Shown here: positions 1-6,437 of the stretch, in pieces
Numbering within the stretch: position 1 is the first letter of the stretch
How the letters are laid out: each line of letters opens with the position of its first letter
NCBI GenBank assembly: GCA_937911265.1
Contig: CALDRG010000019.1
Location: 1 to 9,003 of the forward strand
Source: Thalassarchaeum sp002495735
GTDB taxonomy: Archaea; Thermoplasmatota; Poseidoniia; Poseidoniales; Thalassarchaeaceae
Direction of reading: 5' to 3'
Length of the DNA stretch: 9,003 nucleotides
Position numbers and translations under genes: made by a program
The notes under the pieces: generated by a model
Told to the model about the DNA's origin: nothing
Seen by the model: the letters and a program-made list of their open reading frames with translations, nothing else
The model's database searches: none

Positions 1-3000
1 CCGAAGCCTTCCAACTCGACGGTGCCCTCGAGTGTAGCACCGCTGTAGTACTTCATGATCTTGACTTGGGTATTGGCCGAACCGATGGTCGGATTGGAGC
101 AGTTCTCGTCGGCCTTTGAGCCGTTGTCGAGCAGCTCACAGCGCTCATTGTCGTACCAGTTCGACAGCACGAAGTGATTCATCATAGCCCCGGGCAACGG
201 GTATGCGTTCTCGAGGTAGGAACCGGGAGTACCCGTTGTATAGAAGTGCGGAGCAGGTTGCTCGGCATCTCCTGGAAGTCCTAGTGCAGAGGTAGAGTAC
301 CCCACGTAAAATCTGGCTACCATGGTGTCGAAGAAGGCGGGCTGCTGCACGTAGTCTATGTCGACCATCCTGATTATATCGGTGTCCACACCCGAACTTT
401 GCCTGACAATATCATTGAGGTATGCAGCCTCATACTGAGCAGCGGTCATGGACATAATACTCCCACTCCCTCTCTGTGTCTGATAGTCTGCACTGATGTA
501 ATCCTCCATGTCGAGTCCGGACAGCCCTGTCGGGGCATGGAAGATACCTGTAGTCTGGCCGCGGTGGTACTGGTAGTCTGCATAGTACGCGCCACCGAGA
601 GGGTACAGCCTGTTGTCGATAGCGAAGTACCTGATGTCGTTGTTCCGAGTCACCGTCTCACCGAGTTCACCTTCGTAGTTCTGGACGTCGTATTCCAAAC
701 TGGTGATTCCGTGGTAGATGTCAGAGAGGTCGCTCATGTCGAAGGCGCTGGACAGGAAGGCCCTGCTGAGCGCGAGTCGGGCATTTGTGCGGTGCAGGCT
801 GGTTGATACGTCGTTGAAGTCATCAATCAGGTCGCTGGTATACCTGTAGTCGTCGATCAGGTAGTGAGTAACCTTGATTTCAAACTCTGCGGTATTCAGT
901 CTAGTGGCGTCGAACAGCTCCATGGCCTCGGTCTCATTGGTAGTGGAATTACTCATCTGAATGCCGTCTAACATGACCATCCAGACTTCCTCGCCCTCGG
1001 GAGTGCCATCTGGTCCGAGGAGATGCCCCCTGAGGAGATCTGTCTTGTCGTCAGTGGCCACCACTGCCATAGATCGATCGAGGACGAAATCCTCGTCGCC
1101 AGCACTCAATGACATGATAGCGTCATACTCGCTTAACTGGCTCTGTGTCATGTGCTCAGAGAGAACTGAAGAGAAATCATCAGTGAAGCCACCACCACCA
1201 TTGTAGCGTCGGTCTCCTTGAGCTAGAGTGGTGATGAACAGCGAGAGTGTGTCCTCCTGACTGTTCGAAAGGAGCATCCCTCCACTGTTAGGTATCCCCG
1301 ACTGGAAATTGTCGGCCACGGTAGGGTGCTGCCCTTGGGCAAGCGCTTGGAATCCGTAGTCCCACCAAGAGACGAAGGCGGGCCTCTCGCTGAAGCCCAC
1401 GTCGGAGTCCTGCTCCGATAGCCACTCGTAAGCGAGGTTCCAGGCTCCGCTGTTGAATCCTGGGCCGAAGGTACCCATGTACCACATCTCAGAATCAGGA
1501 TTGTAACTCTCGCTCTTGAGCACCGAAAGTCCCAGCAACTCGGCTCGCAGGAAGTCTGGGGCGATGTCGTGTATCGCCTGATCGACATCTGTCGCCGACG
1601 GCTCGCCCCTAGGTATTCCAGAGTCTATTCCGTAGGTAGCGTGCTGCGAAGCGACGAGCATGAGCACTAGGAGTAGAGCGGGGACCGCGGAATTCTTCTT
1701 GGTAGCAGGCCACACAGAACTCCACCTCGAACGGGGGGTACCGATACCTGAGCGGCGCCACTCCTTGACGAATGCTGAGAAGTTCGCACCCTTCCACATC
1801 ATGGCGATGCCCAGGCCGCCCACGACCGCCATCGCAGGCGTCGCGTTGAAGATGAATCTTCCAGCAGACCAAGCCATGTAGGTCGCAATGAGTACCCAGA
1901 TTCCCAGAAGCAGGTGACTCTGACGCTCGCGCTTGGCTCCTCGCCACATCAGCAACAAGGCGCATCCCACAGCAATCAGTGCCACGATTGGCCCGTATGA
2001 TGCGAACAGTACGCCTCGGCTAGGGGCCTGAGCCTCGCCGATGGTTCCGAATATCTTGTTCTTGGAGAAGTAGAAGCCGCCGGTGAACAGGATATCCCAC
2101 CCGTTGTATATCTCGAGCTCCTGTAGGACATACAGGATGGCCAGTATGCCGCCGATGAGCATGGTGCCACTGGCAAGGACCAGTAGCCAGGGCTTGTCTC
2201 GGAACGCGGATGAAACCCAGCCGAGTGCGATGGTGAATCCGATGATGTAGAACATTGGCTGGAACCCGCTGGGGTCGAACACGAGGTTTAGTCCGGGCCA
2301 GTTGTAGAACGGTAGCGGAATCAGGAATGTTGTGAGCAGCATTTGTAGAGTAGTCGAAGTGAGGGGCAGGCTGTCTCGCTTGCGGAACATGTTCAGTGCT
2401 ATCTGACCTGCGAACGCTAGGAACAGTATGCCAGGGCCGTAGACGAATCCTTTCCATCCAAGGGCTACGGTAGCGAACGAAATCCCGGACAGGGTAGCGT
2501 ATGCCATCGTCTGAGGGTTTCTGCGCCAATTCTCTCTGATTCCCGCTACGAGGTAGAGGGGGTTGGAACTAGGAGTGGCAAACATCCTCTCCGTGCCGAG
2601 CCCCTCAATGGCTCTGACCCAGAAGTAGAATGCCATCGATAGGAACAGCAGAGCGAATGCGTCGTGGTCAGCAAGGCCGAATGTCGAGTGCGAGATGTGC
2701 CCCGGCATCAGGGCGATGAGCCACGCGGTCACGATTCCGGCGGTATTGCTGTGCATCCTCCTCGCCAACGCAGCTAGAGGCAGCACGATGAGTGCGCCAA
2801 ATATGGCGGGGAAAGCCGCGACGCTCCACCAGACTGCTTCTTCGACGGGCATCTCTAGGAGCCACGAGAGGCCGAAGCCTCCGAGCGCGAGAGACCACGT
2901 GAACAGAGGTGGGCGAGGATTGATGGCCCCCATTGGGTAAGCTCGATCGTGGTCGAAGATGAAGTGGCTGCGCTCAGCGATGATGTAGTCCACGACACGC

Positions 3001-4238
3001 TTCATGTACCACGGGTCGGAGCCTCCGGTCATATCCCAGAGTCCTGTTGCACTAGCATTCATCGCAGGTAGGACGTTCCAGCCAATGCGTATGGCGAAGG
3101 CCACGAATACTGAGAGAGCTAGCATGACTCCATAGGAATGCTGCCCCCACCAGACGCGAGCGGTGCTCGGTTCGTGACGAGGCGATACATCTCCGAACCT
3201 TCCGCGAACGGCGAACATAATACCAATCACATTGAGCCAGAATCCGATGAAGAACCAGGAGAAGGTACTCATAGCGTCGTCACCGTTGAGTAGGTCTGGG
3301 AACTCATTCCCAATTTCCTGCAGGTGTCCAAGTGTGTACAACGACCAGTTAATTGCTACCAATGTCCCAATTACTCTCCATCTCTCTGCATGGCAGAACG
3401 CTACGAATAGAATTACTGCAGTGGTGAATAGTGCCCAAACAGAGCCTAGGTACTGATGCTCAAAGTAGGTTTGAATGTCAGTAATCTGTCCTAGCCAGAC
3501 AAGAGGTACTGCCTGAACCGCGAACACCATGCCGAGTGCGATTATGATGAGCCTGCTGGGTGAGGTCGAAAGATCTGCGAACCAGGAACCACTCCCAGGA
3601 GAGTCCAGATTGCCAAAAGTACTCTCATTGGAATCCAAATTGCCAAAAGTCCTCATGAACAGAGCCATGGCTACTCCTGTCACAATCGAAACGGCCCAGA
3701 AAGCGAAAAAGGTCGAGGCGGTCGCGGCCCTTTCGACGTCGATGAGGTCCTGCGCGCCACCCGCCCAGGAAGAGATGTCCATCGCAGAGTTGGCAGCGTG
3801 AGAGACGGCCAAGTGGAATCCGATGACCACTGCTAGGAGTATCGTCGACTCCTCCCTCTTGTCAGAGCTGACCATTAGGAAAGTAGAGATACCAACGAAA
3901 GCGAACGTGAAAGCACCTAGATTTCCGATGCTCCCGAACATGTTGTATGCCACTGATATGATACCAGCCACAGCGATGAACGCCATCATTACTACAGCAC
4001 GATGGATGGAGCGGCTTCCGATAGATATCACGGCACCGGTTCTGCCTAGGGCAGCCGCGAATGCGGCTACGAAAGGCAGAATCAGGACTTGCGTGTATCC
4101 GTCATTTTCCATTGCTCCATTTGCAGCGTAGTCAGCCCCAAAGAATAGCGCCAGCAATGCTACCAGCACTGCCGGGACCGAGGTGAAACCCGAGTTTGGG
4201 AACCCGCTTTCTACTGCATCATTTGTGTCATTCATCAT
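1..4238 (-). CDS. aglB: AglB/STT3-type dolichyl-phosphate oligosaccharyltransferase with long N-terminal membrane extension (3' end outside window)
   Basis: This enzyme transfers a lipid-linked oligosaccharide to Asn of N-X-S/T sequons on the outer face of the membrane. The frame is open for at least 1412 codons and runs off the left edge. Residues are numbered from ATG 4238; the adjacent ATG at 4235 is better spaced from a GGTGA box. Residues 1-365 hold about ten hydrophobic segments that ordinary AglB lacks. The STT3 core starts near 369. It shows the first acidic motif GGSDPWY (Asp408), the second acidic motif LADHDAF (Asp524-His-Asp526), the external-loop TIGE motif (732-735), and a last membrane segment near 853-871. 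A soluble domain follows with the sequon-binding WWDYG (958-962), then ADN, FFDTM...YVGY (about 1302) and LPGAMMNHF (about 1347-1356), all typical of archaeal AglB. Typical AglB proteins are about 800-1000 residues, so this one is long. Several N-X-S/T sites lie in its own soluble domain. The family call is firm; the role of the extension is unknown. Confidence 0.95.
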   Translation of the reverse strand, partial: MMNDTNDAVESGFPNSGFTSVPAVLVALLALFFGADYAANGAMENDGYTQVLILPFVAAFAAALGRTGAVISIGSRSIHRAVVMMAFIAVAGIISVAYNMFGSIGNLGAFTFAFVGISTFLMVSSDKREESTILLAVVIGFHLAVSHAANSAMDISSWAGGAQDLIDVERAATASTFFAFWAVSIVTGVAMALFMRTFGNLDSNESTFGNLDSPGSGSWFADLSTSPSRLIIIALGMVFAVQAVPLVWLGQITDIQTYFEHQYLGSVWALFTTAVILFVAFCHAERWRVIGTLVAINWSLYTLGHLQEIGNEFPDLLNGDDAMSTFSWFFIGFWLNVIGIMFAVRGRFGDVSPRHEPSTARVWWGQHSYGVMLALSVFVAFAIRIGWNVLPAMNASATGLWDMTGGSDPWYMKRVVDYIIAERSHFIFDHDRAYPMGAINPRPPLFTWSLALGGFGLSWLLEMPVEEAVWWSVAAFPAIFGALIVLPLAALARRMHSNTAGIVTAWLIALMPGHISHSTFGLADHDAFALLFLSMAFYFWVRAIEGLGTERMFATPSSNPLYLVAGIRENWRRNPQTMAYATLSGISFATVALGWKGFVYGPGILFLAFAGQIALNMFRKRDSLPLTSTTLQMLLTTFLIPLPFYNWPGLNLVFDPSGFQPMFYIIGFTIALGWVSSAFRDKPWLLVLASGTMLIGGILAILYVLQELEIYNGWDILFTGGFYFSKNKIFGTIGEAQAPSRGVLFASYGPIVALIAVGCALLLMWRGAKRERQSHLLLGIWVLIATYMAWSAGRFIFNATPAMAVVGGLGIAMMWKGANFSAFVKEWRRSGIGTPRSRWSSVWPATKKNSAVPALLLVLMLVASQHATYGIDSGIPRGEPSATDVDQAIHDIAPDFLRAELLGLSVLKSESYNPDSEMWYMGTFGPGFNSGAWNLAYEWLSEQDSDVGFSERPAFVSWWDYGFQALAQGQHPTVADNFQSGIPNSGGMLLSNSQEDTLSLFITTLAQGDRRYNGGGGFTDDFSSVLSEHMTQSQLSEYDAIMSLSAGDEDFVLDRSMAVVATDDKTDLLRGHLLGPDGTPEGEEVWMVMLDGIQMSNSTTNETEAMELFDATRLNTAEFEIKVTHYLIDDYRYTSDLIDDFNDVSTSLHRTNARLALSRAFLSSAFDMSDLSDIYHGITSLEYDVQNYEGELGETVTRNNDIRYFAIDNRLYPLGGAYYADYQYHRGQTTGIFHAPTGLSGLDMEDYISADYQTQRGSGSIMSMTAAQYEAAYLNDIVRQSSGVDTDIIRMVDIDYVQQPAFFDTMVARFYVGYSTSALGLPGDAEQPAPHFYTTGTPGSYLENAYPLPGAMMNHFVLSNWYDNERCELLDNGSKADENCSNPTIGSANTQVKIMKYYSGATLEGTVELEGF
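3601..3650 (-). repeat. Imperfect 30-bp-period tandem duplication inside the aglB N-terminal extension
   Basis: Bases 3601-3620 and 3631-3650 match at 17-18 of 20 positions with a 30-bp period, so the reading frame is kept. In the protein the heptad TFGNLDS appears at residues 197-203 and again at 207-213, giving a ten-residue unit (TFGNLDSNES then TFGNLDSPGS). It falls in a polar loop between two predicted membrane segments, where a length change would be tolerated. It looks like a local slippage duplication. Confidence 0.8.
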
Positions 4239-4241
4239 CAA

Positions 4242-4246
4242 TCACC
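4242..4246 (-). promoter_or_regulatory. Shine-Dalgarno-like GGTGA that helps choose the aglB start
   Basis: On the minus strand the sequence before the gene reads GGTGATTG followed by two consecutive ATG codons (4238 and 4235). GGTGA is the core of the archaeal ribosome-binding consensus. It lies 3 nt before the first ATG and 6 nt before the second, so the second ATG is the better-spaced start. The two choices differ by one Met. An in-frame TGA at 4242-4244 limits any upstream extension to a single TTG codon. Confidence 0.5.
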
Positions 4247-4289
4247 GTATTCAGCCTAAAGGCTCAGCGTCGCGGCGATTTGACGGGGT

Positions 4290-4297
4290 GTTATAAC
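4290..4297 (-). promoter_or_regulatory. Candidate TATA box of aglB
   Basis: GTTATAAC is the most TATA-like sequence in the spacer upstream of aglB and is itself an 8-bp palindrome. A TATA box centred near 4293 would place an archaeal transcription start near 4268, giving a leader of about 30 nt that contains the GGTGA box. No experimental signal is visible, and the spacing argument is the only support. It touches the inverted repeat at 4295-4313. Confidence 0.35.
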
Positions 4298-4313
4298 CAT
4301 TCGTAGAATGGTT
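4295..4313. repeat. Perfect 8-bp inverted repeat with 3-nt centre between purD and aglB
   Basis: AACCATTC, GTA, GAATGGTT form a perfect inverted repeat with 8-bp arms and a 3-nt centre. It lies immediately upstream of, and overlaps by three bases, the candidate aglB TATA box. It could be a binding site for a dimeric regulator of aglB or, as RNA, a short hairpin in the purD 3' region. The stem has no flanking oligo-T run like a bacterial terminator. A regulator site is my preferred reading, but it is an inference. Confidence 0.5.
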
Positions 4314-4349
4314 GTAGATTTTGATGAGAACAAACTAGTTCAAAACCCG

Positions 4350-5618
4350 CTACAGAGCACGGAATGCGATATCCGAGCGGTAGTGTGAGCCTTCCAACCC
4401 TATGCAGCCGATTACCTCGTATGCCGCGCTGATTGCGCCGCTAATCTCTGGAGCTGTTCCGGTGGCTGACAGGACTCGTCCCCCCGATGATATGAGATTG
4501 CCCTCTGAATCGAAGTTTGTTCCTGCGTAGTGCACGAAACCTCTAATCTCACCCTCCTCAATCTCGACTTCGCTTCCAGAGATGACTCGCCCGGTAGCCG
4601 AGGAGGCAGGGTAGCCCTCCGAAGCCAATACAACAGTGGCTGCAGAATGCGAGTGGAACTCAACCTCTGTGTCGCTGACCCTACCTTCTGCGCAGGCCAG
4701 CAGGAGCTCAGCCAGATCGCTGGATATCAGAGGGATGGTGACTTGAGTCTCTGGATCGCCGAAACGGACGTTGAACTCGATGACCCCCGGGGCACCTTGC
4801 GAGTCGATCATCAGGCCGACGTAGAGGCAGCCGCGATACGGCACGTCTTGGTTCCTGAGATGGTGGTGCATCGGCTCGACGATTTCATCAACCACCCTCT
4901 GGAGTACTGCTGGAGTAACCACTGGAGCTGGTGCGTATGCGCCCATGCCTCCTGTGTTGGGGCCAGTATCTCCCTCCCCCACTCTCTTGTGGTCCTGACT
5001 GGGTGGCAGGCAGACATAGCCCGACTCGTCCATCACGACCAGTACCGAAGCCTCTTCTCCTGACAAGTGCTCCTCGAGCAGGACAAAGCCGTCCGAAATT
5101 AGCCCTGCAGCGAGGGCATCGTGAGCTTGCTGCCTGTCGGTCGTCACGATGACGCCCTTGCCTGCTGCTAGCACGTCGCGCTTGACTACCCAAGGAGGTT
5201 TGAACGAATCAAGAGCGGCCTCAATTGCACCTGCCTTCTCAACTACTACGCAACCCCCCGTGGGGATGCCTAGTTCCTGCATGATCCTCTTGGCGAGCAG
5301 TTTCGAGCCCTCAAGCATCGCGCCTTCGGCATGTGGGCCGAAACAGGCTATTCCCGCCGCTCTGAGGGAGTCAGCGAGACCGTTGACCAAAGGCATCTCA
5401 GGGCCGACTACGACTAGGTCAGCGCCCAGTTCAGCAGCCAGCGATACCAACCCCTCGATATCACTGGCTGAGATAGTGTGATTGACCCCGACCATTGAGG
5501 TGCCCGCATTGCCTGGGGCGCTGTGGATGGACCCAACCGAGGGACTGGCGTCAAGGCCCAAACAGATAGCGTGCTCTCTGCCGCCTCCTCCGACTATCAG
5601 CACTGTTAGTCCGGGCAT
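4350..5618 (-). CDS. purD: Phosphoribosylamine--glycine ligase (GAR synthetase)
   Basis: PurD joins phosphoribosylamine and glycine with ATP to form glycinamide ribonucleotide, the second step of de novo purine synthesis, in the cytoplasm. The protein is 422 residues, the usual family length, and complete. The N-terminal Rossmann domain begins with VLIVGGGGREHA (6-17) and continues with GPEMPLV (72-78). The ATP-grasp part shows LEGSK (102-106), the AAGKGV loop (151-156), EEHLSGEEAS (182-191), QDHKR (208-212), GPNTGGMGAY (219-228) and the metal/nucleotide-binding EFNVRFGDPETQ (281-292). The C-terminal domain has SSGGRVL (377-383) and ends with YRSDIAFRAL. Bacterial enzymes usually read KADGLAAGKG before the loop, whereas this one reads KRDVLAAGKG. 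The ATG fits the family N-terminus; I see no Shine-Dalgarno sequence. It lies 51 bp downstream of carS on the same strand and is probably co-transcribed with it. Confidence 0.98.
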   Translation of the reverse strand: MPGLTVLIVGGGGREHAICLGLDASPSVGSIHSAPGNAGTSMVGVNHTISASDIEGLVSLAAELGADLVVVGPEMPLVNGLADSLRAAGIACFGPHAEGAMLEGSKLLAKRIMQELGIPTGGCVVVEKAGAIEAALDSFKPPWVVKRDVLAAGKGVIVTTDRQQAHDALAAGLISDGFVLLEEHLSGEEASVLVVMDESGYVCLPPSQDHKRVGEGDTGPNTGGMGAYAPAPVVTPAVLQRVVDEIVEPMHHHLRNQDVPYRGCLYVGLMIDSQGAPGVIEFNVRFGDPETQVTIPLISSDLAELLLACAEGRVSDTEVEFHSHSAATVVLASEGYPASSATGRVISGSEVEIEEGEIRGFVHYAGTNFDSEGNLISSGGRVLSATGTAPEISGAISAAYEVIGCIGLEGSHYRSDIAFRAL

Positions 5619-5640
5619 GGACTTGCGCGGGCAATCGAGG

Positions 5641-5649
5641 GGATAATGG
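5641..5649 (-). promoter_or_regulatory. Weak TATA-like element upstream of purD
   Basis: In the 51-bp gap after carS the minus strand reads CCATTATCC, centred about 27 bp before the purD ATG. That is where a TATA box would sit for a leaderless archaeal transcript, and the ATG lacks a Shine-Dalgarno sequence, which agrees with leaderless initiation. The match to a TATA consensus is modest, and co-transcription from carS is equally possible. Confidence 0.25.
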
Positions 5650-5669
5650 ATTCCGAGGGCGCGCTCCCC

Positions 5670-6311
5670 CTAGAACGGCACCGACTTGAGGCCAAGCCTG
5701 TATCCGAGGCGGTTGGACAACCTGTGGATTACAGGAGTTAGTATCAGCAGGGCGACTATTTCCTCATGCAGCTGTTCATGGGTGATGATCTGTCCATCGA
5801 ACAGAGCAAACGCTGCGGCGAAGATGGCAATAGCGAATGGAACTGTGTCCAACAGAGGGGCCTCGGAGCTCTCGTCGCCCTCTCGCTTGAGGCCTCGACG
5901 TCGCTTGACGAACGAGCCTGTCATGTCACCAATCATACAAGCCAGACCTAGAGTGAATCCCATTGCAAAGGCAGCCCCCCACTCGCCTCCAAACCAGAAC
6001 CAGTCGTCGGGCCCGACCAATAATGTGGGGTCTACGAACGGGCGCGCGTCCGGCAGCAGTCTCTCGGACCATAGATAGTGAGTGAGCATTGTAAGCAGAC
6101 CACTGAAGAACGCACCTCCCAGCAGGCCGTTCCACGTCTTACCGTCTCCGAAGAGGCGGAACCCGTCCTTCCAGTTCCTGCCTCCGTCGATGGTGATGCT
6201 GCTGAATCCTAGCTTGTCGGGAATCCACTTGCCGAACAGCATCGCGCCGGTGTTAGCGAGGTAGAAGGGACCGTACATCATCAGCACGGAGAGTATGTTC
6301 AGCGCGGCCAT
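5670..6311 (-). CDS. carS: CDP-archaeol synthase (CTP:2,3-di-O-geranylgeranylglycerol-1-phosphate cytidylyltransferase)
   Basis: CarS is a membrane enzyme that activates the archaeal ether lipid DGGGP with CTP to give CDP-archaeol, the precursor of polar headgroup attachment. The frame extends to an ATG at 6413 (247 residues). I prefer the ATG at 6311 (213 residues): the family begins with a hydrophobic helix ending in a YxAN motif, and the 34 extra residues are polar and unlike the family. In 247-residue numbering, motifs are YLAN (51-54), IDGGRNWKDGFRLFGDGKTWNGLLGG (75-100, key Asp76, Gly77-78, Asp90, Lys92), GDMTGSFVKRRRG (162-174), LDTVPF (188-193) and HRLSNRLGYRLGLK (230-243). About five hydrophobic segments are visible. 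It is upstream of purD on the same strand and divergent from the surface-protein gene. The gene marks the organism as archaeal. Confidence 0.94.
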   Translation of the reverse strand: MAALNILSVLMMYGPFYLANTGAMLFGKWIPDKLGFSSITIDGGRNWKDGFRLFGDGKTWNGLLGGAFFSGLLTMLTHYLWSERLLPDARPFVDPTLLVGPDDWFWFGGEWGAAFAMGFTLGLACMIGDMTGSFVKRRRGLKREGDESSEAPLLDTVPFAIAIFAAAFALFDGQIITHEQLHEEIVALLILTPVIHRLSNRLGYRLGLKSVPF

Positions 6312-6437
6312 CACGGGGTCAGGAGCGGGGAAGGCAGATGATACGTCCACGCAGCGCCCAGTAGCCGGAAGCGAATGAACCCTATCCGAAGAACGGCGGG
6401 AAAAAGTATTCATGACCTGCTATAGAGGGAGGAACAT
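6312..6437. promoter_or_regulatory. Divergent intergenic region between carS and the surface-protein gene
   Basis: If carS starts at 6311, these 126 bp serve two divergent genes; if it starts at 6413, only 24 bp remain. The only strongly AT-rich element is AAAAAGTATT at 6401-6410 (minus strand AATACTTTTT). It could act as a TATA box for the plus-strand gene or, with a leader of about 60 nt or more, for carS. A GTATCATC stretch about 30 bp before the 6311 ATG is a weaker candidate for a leaderless carS transcript. I cannot decide between these from sequence alone. Confidence 0.3.
6427..6433 (+). promoter_or_regulatory. Shine-Dalgarno site GGGAGGA for the surface-protein gene
   Basis: GGGAGGA ends 4 nt before the ATG at 6438 and is a strong match to the archaeal anti-Shine-Dalgarno sequence. 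It fixes the start of the downstream gene, whose first residues then form a proper signal peptide (Arg-Arg followed by a hydrophobic stretch). Confidence 0.75.

Larger units (their letters stand above)
4239..4349. other. Intergenic spacer between purD stop and aglB start
   Basis: This 111-bp spacer contains no ORF or RNA gene that I can see. It is more AT-rich near purD: downstream of the purD stop the minus strand reads CGGGTTTTGAACTAGTTTG, a T-rich stretch that could end a carS-purD transcript in the archaeal manner. Towards aglB it holds the inverted repeat at 4295-4313, the TATA-like box, and a small AGCCT-AA-AGGCT hairpin at 4253-4264 in the probable aglB leader. The spacer suggests that aglB has its own promoter rather than depending only on purD read-through. 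Confidence 0.45.

Noticed and set aside
399..806. Plus-strand open frame of 135 codons opposite aglB
   Set aside because: It lies entirely antisense to the conserved AglB soluble domain and its protein has no family features.
2020..2529. Minus-strand open frame of 169 codons in another frame of aglB
   Set aside because: The main frame through this region encodes the STT3 membrane core continuously up to the TIGE motif; this frame gives a low-complexity Arg/His/Pro-rich product typical of a shadow.
3823..4131. Plus-strand open frame of 102 codons opposite the start of aglB
   Set aside because: It is the complement of the hydrophobic aglB N-terminal region and has no supporting start signal or family similarity.
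1..4238. Possible split of the long minus-strand frame into two genes (N-terminal membrane protein plus AglB)
   Set aside because: Reading codon by codon I found no stop or frameshift between the two parts, so a single fused protein is the simplest reading.
4253..4264. Small hairpin AGCCT-AA-AGGCT before aglB as a terminator or riboswitch
   Set aside because: Five base pairs with a 2-nt loop are too weak, there is no T tract, and no riboswitch consensus is visible; it is only mentioned within the spacer entry.
4530..5063. Plus-strand open frame of 177 codons opposite purD
   Set aside because: It is antisense to the most conserved PurD motifs, so its openness follows from codon bias.
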